Of a DNA stretch of 64,000 nt, positions 11,743 through 21,935 are shown piece after piece. Position numbers and translations under genes: made by a program. The stretch lies in the NCBI GenBank assembly GCA_029876055.1, contig CM056876.1, positions 186,001-250,000 on the forward strand, read 5' to 3'. The notes under the pieces are model-generated. The model saw only the letters and a program-made list of their open reading frames with translations. It was not told the origin of the DNA and did not search any database. This DNA is from Madurella fahalii (Eukaryota; Ascomycota; Sordariomycetes; Sordariales). Position 1 is the first letter of the stretch; each line of letters begins with the position of its first letter.

Positions 11743-12358
11743 ATGCCTTCCGCATCCACCGACGCTGTAGTTGGCACCTCAGTTGCCTTTTCCTTCATCC
11801 TCCTTGGTACGCATTCTCAGTTCCTCAGCATCTTTTCAACGCCATCTAACATAGCTGCCACCCACAGGCAACGCCATAACCCAAACCTACATGTCTGTGC
11901 CCGCACTACTCGTTGATTTCCCCGCTCCCTCCTCGCCCTCTCACCCAGCCGCAGCCCGCCTACTCGGCAGGCAGTGGCCCGTTTTCTGGAGCATCGGCAA
12001 CGTCTTCTTCCGACCGATCAGCACACTCGGCGTCTTCGGGTACGCGTACGCCAGCTGGATGGCACGCCGGAGCGGAGAAAGCGGGTTTGGGAGGCAGCTC
12101 AACGTGAAAGGGGTGGCGGACTGGAAGCTCTACGCTGTCTCGGCTGCGTGCCACTTGGTGACGGTGGTGCATTCTGCGATCAATATGCAGCCGTTGAATG
12201 CAAAGCTTGAAGGGCTGAGATGGGAGAAGGGCAACGAAGTTGATGGAAAGCGGGCCGAGGAGTACGCCAGACGGTGGGCGAAGTTGAACGTGGTACGTAT
12301 GGTCATGCCGTTGGTGGCAGGGTCTGTCGCGCTGTGGCAGGCTGTCAGAACCTGCTGA
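11743..12358 (+). CDS. DUF1772 membrane protein (anthrone oxygenase-like)
   Basis: Exons 11743-11806 and 11868-12358 give 184 residues. The first exon ends in a hydrophobic helix (VGTSVAFSFILLG), and the join restores GNAITQTYMSVPALL, the conserved opening of the DUF1772 family. Further hydrophobic segments lie around FRPISTLGVFGYAYASW, DWKLYAVSAACHLVTVVHS and MPLVAGSVALWQAV, so four membrane helices are expected. Fungal members include HypC-type anthrone oxygenases that turn anthrones into anthraquinones without a cofactor. Many other members are uncharacterised, so the activity is inferred. The charged segment KAEEYARRWAKLN-like (near 12255-12295) before the last helix is also typical. The P450 lies upstream on the same strand and the SnoaL-like gene converges from downstream. 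Confidence 0.85.
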
Positions 12359-12647
12359 AAAGGGAGGTGGGCATGGTGTAGTACACTGGCTATTGGGTTA
12401 ATCGAACCTTAAGAGGGATGACGGTGGGCGCAGAGACGGGGTAAATGCCATTACTGTAGGCTTGCCCTCAGCCTGTCAAGGAAAGTTTCGCCATGGTTGA
12501 TGTGAGTAGCACGGGCTCGCGGGTTTGCAGAAGGATTCCGAATTCAGTTTGTAATTAGGTTGAACGAGTGTAACTGAATATACTGCGCGACTTTGATTTA
12601 CCAGAACAAAGTGAATACATGTCTGTTTCCGACATCGTGATACGGGC

Positions 12648-13205
12648 TCAGTCATGCTGTTGCAACACCCGCTTCGCCACGTAGAAGCTGCCTGCAGCCA
12701 GGCAGGCGAACAGGAACGCCTTATAAACCCAGCCTCTGCTTCTTTTTTTGGCCGTTGTAAAGTGCTCCGGGGCGTAAGTTTCTCTCATCTCTACCGCCTT
12801 CGCGCTATCGACGAACTCCTGAATCTGCAAGACCTGCTTTCCGTCCCTGGAGAGCCGTACTATCATGACGCACTCGTTATTCCACTCTTTTCCTCGACGT
12901 CGGTCCTTAAGCGTTCCCTCCATGCGTGCGTGGATGATGGCGACGCTCCGCTTCTCATCTTCGTACATGGCCTTGGGAACCATTCGGAACTCATCGAAGA
13001 TGGCAAAAATACCTGCTGCGTGAAGGGCAAACGAGTCTTTGTCGAGGGCCGGCATGCCGAGCCGTGAAGGGAGGACAAAGTGGAAAAAATCGGGTGAAAG
13101 ATGTTCGAGGAGCTGTGATGCTGAGAGGCTCGAGTAGCCTTCAAGCAGGGTGTAGACGGTATGGAGACGGGTCGCCGAGAGGTCATCCATGTTATCCGTC
13201 TCCAT
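12648..13205 (-). CDS. SnoaL/NTF2-like protein with C-terminal membrane anchor
   Basis: A single exon of 185 residues starting at METDNMDDLSATRLHTVYTL. The fold-level pattern is NTF2/SnoaL-like: an N-terminal helix (LHTVYTLLEGYSSLSASQLL), LSPDFFHFVLPSRLG as the first strand region, then alternating strands VAIIHARMEGTLKD, ECVMIVRLSRDGKQVLQIQEFVDS. SnoaL-like proteins act as polyketide cyclases or hydroxylases, or as non-catalytic small-molecule binders; which applies here is unknown. The last 28 residues contain one hydrophobic helix (about 160-176, around YKAFLFACLAAGSFYV) flanked by Lys/Arg and followed by a short tail, which predicts a tail-anchored topology facing the cytosol. The gene converges on DUF1772 (288 nt apart) and diverges from the NmrA gene. 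Confidence 0.75.
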   Translation of the reverse strand: METDNMDDLSATRLHTVYTLLEGYSSLSASQLLEHLSPDFFHFVLPSRLGMPALDKDSFALHAAGIFAIFDEFRMVPKAMYEDEKRSVAIIHARMEGTLKDRRRGKEWNNECVMIVRLSRDGKQVLQIQEFVDSAKAVEMRETYAPEHFTTAKKRSRGWVYKAFLFACLAAGSFYVAKRVLQQHD

Positions 13206-13659
13206 GGTATCTGGTTGGAACTGAGCAGCTGGTTCGGTCTAGGGAAGATCACCACCTCCTTGATCAGCCAGAGGATGATTGTGTGATCTGACGCTTGGAG
13301 GGAGGTATCGTAAAAGCCCGCCTCACGGATTTGAGTTGACCCTGAGGCCTAGCGCCGAAGGGGCTTACGAGTCGCCGTACGAGGCCGATGGCGGGAACCC
13401 AGTTCAACAAGACGTCAGCGCCTCCACGCTCATGCCGCGTCAGTACAACGGTACAGCGCTTACAGGTTGAGTCGCTAAGTTGCCTTCTCCCGCATGCATT
13501 ACCTGCAAGTATTGTTTCCGTGGTTACGTAGGCCGTTGAGGAGCACATGGCAGTTTTAATATGTCCCATGATTCGGCTCTTTTCTCACTGGCATGTCACC
13601 ATCCTTCTCGGAGACAGCAAGATACTGGTAGTAGCAACGCTACAAAAATAACTATCAAG
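13206..13659. other. Divergent promoter, SnoaL-like and NmrA-like genes
   Basis: These 454 bases separate two oppositely transcribed start codons and must carry both promoters. I could not identify a specific factor site. Confidence 0.5.
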
Positions 13660-14649
13660 ATGTCCAAAGTCCTCCTCATCACCGGAGCGACAGGCAAGCA
13701 AGGCGGCGCTGTCATCGACTCCCTCCTCGCGCTCGACCCGACCGGGGCCAGTTTCACTATTCTGGCGGTGACTCGGGACACTAGCTCCCCGGCAGCTCAA
13801 CGCCTCCTGAACAAGATTCCCCCCGGCCACAACAACCTACGGCTCGTCCAAGCTGACTTAGACGATGCCCCCGGCCTGTTCTCTGCCGCCCGGCTTGCGC
13901 TCGGAGCGGCTACCACCTCCGCAAACCCCAATGCAATCTGGGGCGTCTTCTCCCTCCAACCCTCACTGGGGCCCGGCATCTCGTCGGACCGTGAAATCGC
14001 TCAAGGCACGTCCCTCATCGACTGCGCCATCTCCGCCGGCGTCAGACATTTCATTTACAGCAGCGTCGAGCGCAGCGGCGACGACAAGAGCTGGTCCAAC
14101 CCGACGCCTGTACCACACTTCCAAACAAAGTACCACATTGAGCGGCATCTGCGGGACGCCACCTCTCCAGGTAGGCCTGGTGCCGGCATGGGCTGGACGA
14201 TTCTTCGGCCGGTGGCGTTCATGGACAACCTCGCGCCGGGGTTCAAGACGAGCGTTTTCTTGGCTGCGATGAGGAACCATTTGGACGAGGACGGAAAGAG
14301 GCTTCAGTGGATCGCGACGGCGGATATTGGCGTATTCGCGGCTAAAGCGTTTGCGGACCCGGAGGGTTGGGACGGAAAGGCCGTTGGGTTGGCAGGGGAC
14401 GAATTGTCGTTTGCCCAGATGAGTGGCGCTTTTGAGGGGGCGACGGGGAGCCCAGCGCCGGCGGCGCACTGGTTCTTTGGGAGCGCGCTGACCAAAGTGG
14501 CCAAGGAGCTGAGGCTGATGCTCGAGTGGTTTGCGGACGAGGGCTTCAAGGCGGATATTGAAGGGCGGAGGAGAGAGCATCCTGGGCTGTTGACGATGGA
14601 GGCGTGGTTAGCGAGAAAGAGTGGGTTCGTTGCCAGCGAAGAGGAGTAA
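13660..14649 (+). CDS. NmrA-like NAD(P)-binding protein
   Basis: A single exon of 329 residues. The ATG at 13660 directly precedes the Rossmann motif (MSKVLLITGATGKQGG, with TGATGKQGG at residues 8-16); an ORF extension upstream to 13561 has no family similarity. Typical NmrA features follow: VFSLQPSLGPG, GVRHFIYSSVERSG, the KYHIERHL helix, TILRPVAFMDNL and a C-terminal segment GDELSFAQMSGAF. NmrA-like proteins are atypical short-chain dehydrogenases; some are redox sensors that repress transcription factors, others are isoflavone-reductase-like enzymes or sit in polyketide clusters. Its position next to a P450, a flavin monooxygenase and a DUF1772 protein suggests a reductive or regulatory role in the same pathway. 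It has no introns. Confidence 0.88.
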   Translation: MSKVLLITGATGKQGGAVIDSLLALDPTGASFTILAVTRDTSSPAAQRLLNKIPPGHNNLRLVQADLDDAPGLFSAARLALGAATTSANPNAIWGVFSLQPSLGPGISSDREIAQGTSLIDCAISAGVRHFIYSSVERSGDDKSWSNPTPVPHFQTKYHIERHLRDATSPGRPGAGMGWTILRPVAFMDNLAPGFKTSVFLAAMRNHLDEDGKRLQWIATADIGVFAAKAFADPEGWDGKAVGLAGDELSFAQMSGAFEGATGSPAPAAHWFFGSALTKVAKELRLMLEWFADEGFKADIEGRRREHPGLLTMEAWLARKSGFVASEEE

Positions 14650-15122
14650 TAAAGTGCTTACGACGTAGTCATGCGGCGCCAATCTGTCCTCGACAACCCA
14701 AAACGCTTCCATTAACATCGTTGGGGTTGCTCTGAAAGCCACCCCAATGCATATTGCCTCGTAGTTTTGCATGAGTATATGTTTCCAAGGTATCTCTGTT
14801 GGGCTCATCGGGTCGGATTCGCGCGTATAGAAGCGGAAATATGTTGAAGGTGTTCTAATTAGGGCATATGTTCCGCAGACGGATGTCGATAAACGAACCA
14901 TTCCAAATAAGCCGCACGGAAAACTGCGTGGGCACCTTAAGCTGAGGTCTGAGAGATGGCCCGCCGTTACAAGACATTACCAACTGAAATATGATCAGAA
15001 AAACGTTTGATGGCATCAAGGTACATTTCATGGCTACCTAAGACCATAGACTTGCGATTCATAAGCCGCCTCTAGCATGGCGTCCCCTTAACAACATCTT
15101 GCTGCGTCGGTTGTTGAGCGCT
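14650..15122. other. Intergenic, convergent 3' ends
   Basis: This separates NmrA-like (+) from the Cip1-like gene (-). I see no gene or repeat. Confidence 0.45.
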
Positions 15123-15973
15123 TTAAGCAGTGCATCCAACGCGGCTGGAGCTCACGGCGATGTCGTCGTACCAAAAGGTGTTTGTATCGCCGCCATAGCT
15201 CTCCCACCCGAAGAAAATACCCGTCACCTTTGGCTTGATACTGCTCCTCTGCCACTGGGCGGCGTTAGGGTTGGAGACGCCGGGTTTGCTGGTAAGACCA
15301 GCCACGACCTCGTCGTTTAGCCAAGTCTCGACGCTGCCGTCCGGCCCCAAGTGGTACTCCAAGCATTGCCAGGTGTTTGTTGCAAGGGCCTTGGAAGTGG
15401 CGACGCCTTGCGGGGAGAGATCTGGAAGGGTTGCATCGTCGGACTCGCGGTTGAACATCAGGATTCTGTTTTGACCGCCGATGCGAAGATGTTTCTTGTT
15501 GCCTTGGGCCGAGTCAGGCATGGTGATGAACGTGACGTGGGCGTCGGTGAGGGCTTTGGAAGTCTTGCTGGAACAGGACGCATCTGTTAGCGCTCCTAGA
15601 ATTTATGCAGCCGGACTGTTCACATCGTTCCAACGCCATGGGTATTATCGGGAGCATAATTGAGCGCCCTGTGGCGCTCCAACTTTAACAACACCAGAAC
15701 TTACATCCAAGCCCTGACGTAAACATCACCGCTGGGGACCTTGTTTGTGCCGAAGAAGATATGACCACAGTAACCTCCACCGCCGTCAACCCTCATCGAG
15801 TTGCTCCCACTATGCGCAGTCGAGCTGTCAAGGCTGACTTTGCCACCCTGGCTGCAATCGGGCGCGTAGGTTGGCCATGCAGCTTGGTCCCATCCGCTCT
15901 CGAAGCCCTCCGTAACTTGGGCAAGGGAGAAGGGGAGAAGAGCAAAAGCGATAAGAGCAGCTTGGCCGAGCAT
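15123..15973 (-). CDS. cip1: Cip1-like secreted plant-cell-wall-active protein
   Basis: Two exons on the minus strand, 15973-15705 and 15567-15123, give 237 residues. The start at 15973 opens an ideal signal peptide (MLGQAALIAFALLPFSLA). An ATG nine codons upstream is possible but spoils it. The mature protein follows Trichoderma reesei Cip1: FESGWDQAAWP, APDCSQGGKVSLD, AHSGSNSMRVDGGGGYCGH, GDVYVRAWI, HVTFITMPDSAQG, HLRIGGQNRIL, NRESDDATLPDLSP, EYHLGPDG, and the end SSRVGC. Cip1 is co-induced with cellulases and has a beta-jelly-roll fold related to polysaccharide lyases; its substrate was unsettled to my knowledge. T. reesei Cip1 carries a C-terminal CBM1, and this homologue stops at the end of the core domain. 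The 137-nt intron is longer than its neighbours; the acceptor at 15568 was chosen because it restores RAWIKTSKAL. Confidence 0.88.
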
Positions 15974-17062
15974 ATTGGCGGAGTGATGTTCAAAACACAT
16001 GTACTGTGCAACGGATAGGATAAGAACTACAAGAACGGGGAGATCAAGGTATTCATGTGCTCAAACCCGCAGTTGCAGCTGTCTCTCGGTTGTGGCGGCC
16101 GGAATTGTCGTCTGATTGTACCGGCGGCATCTCTCTCCGTTCACTCTTTTAAGCTCTTTACTCCACAGCTCGGATATTCTGCCCCCGTATCCGCAGTTGT
16201 CACCTGACGGATTCTCAGTGGTTCCTCACGGCTGACGATTTACCACGGCACAAATACGGCGGATTCTTTTCTCGCCGAGGGAGGTACTCGCCATGAGTGC
16301 GCGACAACGCTATGCCTATGATTGAAGGTCAAGTTAAGCTTTCAGTCGATACCGAACACGACCACAGTATGGATAGATCTGGTATTTGGCGCGTGGTGCA
16401 TGTTGCATGGCGTATTGGAGAGATCTGCCTCGGCCTCTTATTAGCCTAAATATTGGCGATGATATCGAGCCTTTATTACCTTCTCCCGGACCCATATATG
16501 CGACGCTTCATTCATTCGTGGGCCCCGTGTTCCGACGGGCTTTGAATCCATGTCTATAAAGATTTCCCGGGTGTTACTCCACTGCCTTTCCGAAATAGAC
16601 ACGCAATACGGTTGTCAGGCACCAGAGGACCCGTTATAACTGCACACTCAAATTAACGGTCGAGAGCATGGTCATTCTGCGCACTACTATCGTCGAGCTT
16701 TGGATGGTAAGCGACATGCACGTTAGTAGTGTATAAGACATGGGAAATGTTCCTATCAGGAGCCTTGAACCGATCGACCGTCTCTATTTCTGAAGATTCA
16801 GCAGCCTATTATCAACCGCAGCGCAGTCACTGCTGCTGCCAAACGGGGGAGATGAGAGTGGAGGAAGTGTAGTGTTCCACCACTGTACTGTAACCGTCCC
16901 AGAACTGTCTTAAATCCTCCTTTCGACTGTGCCCATTTCACAGGCTAGAGTAACAGGCGCGAGGATGGCGCCATAAGCGGGTTCGGATGCGGAAACACGC
17001 GGGAATATACTCTCGGTATCCACGTCAACGCCCTGTGATACTTTGATACTTAGATGTAGCCA
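15974..17062. other. Upstream region of the Cip1-like gene
   Basis: About 1.1 kb without coding features, between the start of the Cip1-like gene and the end of the hydrolase gene, both on the minus strand. It should hold the Cip1-like promoter. No inducer or repressor site was identified with confidence. Confidence 0.5.
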
Positions 17063-18175
17063 TTACTCCCTTGCGAAAACTTCCCTCAGTATCTCACAGC
17101 ACTCACGGTACAACTCTGCTGCTGCGGGTGCTGGCTTGGTGGGGTCAGGCGACTTGTCCCAGGCATGGGGCACCCCAGGAATCATTTTGTACCTCACGTC
17201 CTTGTTGATCGGAGCTCTTCCCAACCGCTGGGCGAGTTCCTCGCCCTCTTTCAATAACATGTCCCATTCGCAGGTATAGAATATTACTGTCTCGGGGATG
17301 GCTGCGACCAGCTGCTCGTCTGTAGCTTTGCTAGGCGATATATACGGGTGTGCTAACCGGAGGCTCGGTGGGTCAAGGTATGATGCGTCGAACAGAGATG
17401 TCAACGTGTCCGGGAGAGTCTGGTCCGGCCGTACCGAGGTAGCTCGCTTTACGGCACGAGAGATGGTGTAATCCGTGGTCGGGTACCACGTCGCGACGGC
17501 GCGGATGCGGTGGTCTGGGATGGTTAGGCCCGATGCCTTGACCGACTTGATGTGGTCTGCTAGGCAAAGCGGCGAAGTGAGTGAGAGGTTTGCGCCCGCC
17601 GAGAAGCCCGACACGGCCAGTTTCAAGGGGTCAATGTGCAGATCGGCGGCAAAGCGGATCAGGTAGAGCAGCGCATCCGCGCCATCCTGTACCGCTACGG
17701 GGAACGGGTTTTCCGGGCTGAGCCGGTAATCGACGCTGACGACGACGGCATTGCACTGCTCGAGGACGAAACGGGTGAATCGCGCATCGTCGGTGGCACT
17801 GCCGAGCGTGAAGCCGCCGCCATGGAAATTGACGACGGCAGGGAATCGTGTGCCCGTTCGAGCTGCTTCTTCGTATCCTTGGGGGGTGTAGAACTGCAAC
17901 GTGAAGCGGCCCTTGACGTTGGATATGGTGGATGGAATTGATTTGGAGAACGAAGGGTTTGGTGGACGTGGAGGCGCGAGGTAGTGTAAAGTCATGCCCA
18001 CGTACTGCAACGACCTCCACCACGCGGCCGAGATTCGGAGCCGGAGCCGCGACGGGGCTGTACCGATCGCATCCCGGGCCGTTTCTAACGGTCTTGTGTC
18101 TGCGAACGTCGGCTGCTCTGATGCGGAAAGTTTTACGACGGGGATGCCGTCTACGGTAGGGATTACCCCGGACAT
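17063..18175 (-). CDS. Alpha/beta hydrolase, hormone-sensitive-lipase-like esterase
   Basis: One exon, 370 residues from the first ATG at 18175; the open frame continues to 18190 but only with a TTG. The oxyanion motif HGGG is at 118-121, the nucleophile Ser192 is in GFSAG (190-194), and Asp305 (CEWDML) and His337 (GVPHAWD) complete the triad. SVDYRLSPENPFP is a further family hallmark. The enzyme should hydrolyse short acyl esters; no substrate can be assigned. No signal peptide is seen from this start. In another frame just upstream (about 18190-18480, minus) a stretch reading MLSPTALLQLKPWPA followed by a hydrophobic helix could be an N-terminal anchor in a differently spliced or frameshifted model, but I found no splice sites to join it. 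The gene is divergent from erdS. Confidence 0.85.
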   Translation of the reverse strand: MSGVIPTVDGIPVVKLSASEQPTFADTRPLETARDAIGTAPSRLRLRISAAWWRSLQYVGMTLHYLAPPRPPNPSFSKSIPSTISNVKGRFTLQFYTPQGYEEAARTGTRFPAVVNFHGGGFTLGSATDDARFTRFVLEQCNAVVVSVDYRLSPENPFPVAVQDGADALLYLIRFAADLHIDPLKLAVSGFSAGANLSLTSPLCLADHIKSVKASGLTIPDHRIRAVATWYPTTDYTISRAVKRATSVRPDQTLPDTLTSLFDASYLDPPSLRLAHPYISPSKATDEQLVAAIPETVIFYTCEWDMLLKEGEELAQRLGRAPINKDVRYKMIPGVPHAWDKSPDPTKPAPAAAELYRECCEILREVFARE

Positions 18176-19068
18176 GGCGGAGGAAGCCAAGAGTTGCTGG
18201 CAGGGGCAAAATGCTCTTTAGGTTGGGGCTGCGGGGGGCTCTCAGGGCGCTGATGGCCGGCAACAAACGTAAAAAGATAGCCACGGTAGTAATGAACACG
18301 AGGACGGGGATGAAGTGGGCGGGCCATGGCTTCAATTGAAGCAGGGCCGTGGGAGATAACATTTGTGTTGTTTTGCTTGCCAAGCTCCCATTATGTGCCC
18401 CGGGCGCTGATGTCATTGGGGATTGCCCAAGGTGGTGGTAAACCGCCAAGTCACACTGCTGCTCGGGCATGTTTCGGTAAGGTACAGCACCATACAAGTT
18501 TAGTAGCGGGGTTGCCAATATTTGCTTGGCAGCCGGCACCCGAACTGACGTCACACCATCCTGCATGACGTACGGTACCGCAACCCTCAGCGCAGAAATG
18601 CGAATCACCAAACCATGACACCAAAGCTACAAGCAGCCTGAGTGGGATAGGAGCAATATGTCCGGCAGCACCGCCCCTGCTAATGCCCCTGCCAATGCTC
18701 GCCCCCCAGGTGCCCCGGTCCCTTTTCAGCACCGGGCGAACCGCGCCATGTGCCTTAGGCCGGGCTAATATTGGAACAAACCAGCATGTTCGGCTCCAAC
18801 ACATGGTTTTAACATCAAGGTGGCCGCCAAGTTCCACAAGGGTAGTGGCCAAGATATTTGTCCCCTCCCGCCGGGCATTTAGTCTCGTCTCGTCCAGTTC
18901 CACCAGAAGCCTCCTGTTCCTGGCTCGTCTCTGAACTGGACGTCGAATTCAGTCTTGCTAAACTTGCGCATCCAAAAGATACACCGACCAATACCCGCGC
19001 GAGATCCCGAACCGTCGCCCAGACAAACAATCGAACCCCCCACGCGTCTACTGTCGCGGCTGCCCACC
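18176..19068. other. Divergent promoter, hydrolase and erdS
   Basis: About 0.9 kb between two opposite start codons. The erdS frame stays open upstream to 18955 but no ATG precedes 19069, so that extension is treated as leader. No other feature is seen. Confidence 0.5.
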
Positions 19069-21935
19069 ATGGCGCCAGGCGGGCTCAAGAAGCCGATCTT
19101 GGCTCTCAACCGCATCATCGGGCACTCGTCGGCTAAGAATCACATCTTGAAGCCGAAGATAGGCAATATCGCCGCCCTCAACGACGACCATCGCCAGGAA
19201 AAGCAACTCAAGAAGGCCCAGGAACAGCGCGTCAAAGAAGACGAGCAAGAAAGCCAGCGGCGATCGTTCCAGCAACGGCGCAAAGAGGAGGAAGAGAGGG
19301 CTCTCCGGGATGACCCGCCAGAAATCGCTGCCCGATATGGCACCAAAACGGACGATGTACTCGCACAAACCTCGTCGATCCAGGAGCTGGCCAAGAATCC
19401 CGACAACGCCGGCATGTCGGTCAGCTTCATCGCCCGGATACACCACGTCCGATCCCTTAGCTCCAAGTTAGCATTTGTCATCTTCCGCGAGCAGATCGAC
19501 CTCATACAGGGCGTTCTGGAGTACAGGGAGGGCGAAATCTCGGAGAACTTTGTGCGATGGGTTCAACACTTGACCAGCGAGGGCTTTGTGCACGTCCGGG
19601 GGAGGTTGCAACGGCCTCCTGAGGAAATCAAGGGCTGTTCGATCCGCGACCTCGAGGTCGTGATTGACAGTATGCATCTCGTGGTGCCCGTCAAGGAGCA
19701 CTTGCCCGTCGACGTCTTTACCATCGACCAAGTCGAGGAGGACGAGGAGACGCATCAGCTTGAGGCGCTGGCGTCAACCAGGGTACGCGTATCCAACCGC
19801 ATCGCTTTCTTGCGGACGCCTACGGCCCAATCCATCTTCCGCATCAACTCCGCTATCTGCAGCATATTCCGATCTGTGCTGGAGGGCCACAATTTTATCG
19901 AGATCCACACCCCAAAGCTCATGCCGGCTGCTACCGAGTCCGGTGCCGAGGTCTTTCGAGTGAATTACTTTGGACGCACGGCGTTCCTCGCTCAGAGTCC
20001 CCAACTGTCCAAGCAGATGAGCATAGCGGCCGACTTTGGACGCGTCTTCGAGATCGGCCCCGTCTTCCGCGCCGAGGACAGCAACACCCACCGCCATTTG
20101 ACCGAGTACACCGGCTTGGATCTTGAGATGACTATCAACAGCGACTACCACGAGGCGCTGCGCATCATCGATGATCTGATGAAGAGCATCTTCAAGGGCG
20201 TGTACAGCCGATGCAGGAAGGAGCTCGACCTCATCAAGACACGCTTCCCCCACGAGGACCTCGTCTGGCTAGAGGAGACACCCGTGTTCACTTTCAAGGA
20301 AGCAGTCGACCTGCTGAACTCGTCTGGTTGGACCGATGACCACGGCCGCAAAGCCTCGGAGGTCGAGGACCTCAGCACGCGTGCCGAAATCCGGCTCGGT
20401 GAGGTGATCAAGGAGAAGTACAAGACCGATTACTACATCATCGACAAGTTCCCCGCATCCGTGCGGCCGTTTTACACGCATCTCGACCCCGAAGATGAGA
20501 GGTTCACCAACTCGTTCGACATCTTCCTCCGCGGGCAAGAGATCACGACCGGCGGTCAGCGTATCCACAACCCGGAGCTGCTGATTGAGAGGATGACCAA
20601 GGCGGGTATCGAGCCAGCCGGGATGCAGGAGTACCTGAATGGTTTCGAGTTTGGCGTCCTTCCGCACGCAGGATGCGGCATTGGCCTGGAGCGCCTCCTC
20701 TTCCTCATGTTGAACCTCGGCGATATCCGCAACGCGTCGCTGTTCCCTCGCGACCCCAAGTCCCTACCGGAAGAGAAGGAAACGATCCTCCGCCTCCCGC
20801 ACCCGGAAGCCGATACTATCCGCTACGCCTACGACTTTGAGCACGGCTACCCCAACCTCGAACCTCCGCCAGTCGAGAAGCTCATCGCCAACTACGGCGA
20901 TGCAACCAACACGTCGTGGCTCGACGACCGCTACAAAGTCTGGCGCCACGACGCGACCGGCGCTGCGGTTGGTTACGCCGAGGAGAACGGTTACGCCCTC
21001 GTCATGGGCAACCCCCTCTGTGACCCGCGCCAGTACCAGCCCGTCATCCGCGCTTTCCTCAAGCACATGCGCTCGCAAAAGGATCTGCGCCCGATCTGGC
21101 TGCTAGTGTCGTCGGAAGTCGAAGAGATCCTGGCCAGCAAACTCGGCTGGCGCACGCTCAGCTGCGTGGCCGAGGAGCGCGTGCCCATCGAGTCGGCGAA
21201 GAAAGTCGCCAAGAAGGAGCGTCAGGCCGAGGACGCCGGCGTGACTATCCACGAGCTGCCGGTCGATCAGCCCGTTCCCGAGGATTTCAAGAGGAGGTGT
21301 GATGAGCGCATTGCCGCGTGGAAGGCGAATCGCAAGGGGAGTAAGCAGGTGCACATCACCGAGGTGAGGCCCTGGGTAGATATGGAGCATCGCAGGTATC
21401 TCTGGGCTGAGTCCAAGGAGGGCGAGATCGCGGCCCTGTGCGTTCTACACAAGTTGTCTCCCGCCAACGGGTATCAGATTAAGTTTGCACTTGACTTCCC
21501 CGGCTCGCCGTCCGGTACCATCGAAGCGCTCATCTCGGCGGCCATTCAAACGCTTGCTAAGGCCGGAGTGCAAAACGTTACCTTCGGCGCCGGTGCGTTG
21601 CCAGAGATGGTAACGGGGGAGAATATGGACGGAGTCAGGGCAAAGATTCTGTCCAAAACGTATCGGACCATTGCGCAGCAACTCAAGTTGGTCCAGAAGA
21701 GCGAATTCCGTGAGAAATTCGGAACGAACCACGACTTGGTTTTCATCTGCTATCCCTTTATGGTACGTCTTTCTCCACGGCTAAGGTCTACGTCCCTAGG
21801 CAGCACTCCACTCGTACCCCCTTCAGACACCCCCTCCAAGATTCCGAAGTGGTAACAACATACTGACACTTTAAATAGGGCTTAGGAGTTAGCGGAGTGC
21901 GCAGTTTGATTAAGTTCTTTGAGGATGAAATGTGA
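19069..21935 (+). CDS. erdS: AspRS-DUF2156 fusion: ergosteryl-3beta-O-L-aspartate synthase
   Basis: Exons 19069-21762 and 21879-21935 give 916 residues; the second exon adds GLGVSGVRSLIKFFEDEM. Residues about 1-100 are a Lys/Glu-rich extension, as in eukaryotic AspRS. An OB-type anticodon-binding domain follows (VSFIARIHHVRSLSSKLAF), then the class II catalytic core with ESGAEVF, the motif 2 region FRAEDSNTHRHLTEYTGLD (from 333) and motif 3 GIGLERL (537 on). From about residue 580 a second domain begins that ordinary AspRS lacks: GYAEENGYALVMGNPLCDP, YQIKFALDFPGSPSGTIE, FGAGALPEM and FREKFG are DUF2156 aminoacyl-tRNA transferase features. In published work fungal proteins of this architecture charge tRNA-Asp and transfer Asp to ergosterol. 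The ATG context CCACCATGG is strong. No membrane span is seen, so the product is cytosolic or peripherally attached. Confidence 0.93.

Noticed and set aside
17631..18611. 326-codon minus frame overlapping the alpha/beta hydrolase
   Set aside because: Most of it is the shadow of the hydrolase in another frame. Only its first part has a membrane-helix-like stretch, and no splice sites join it to the hydrolase.
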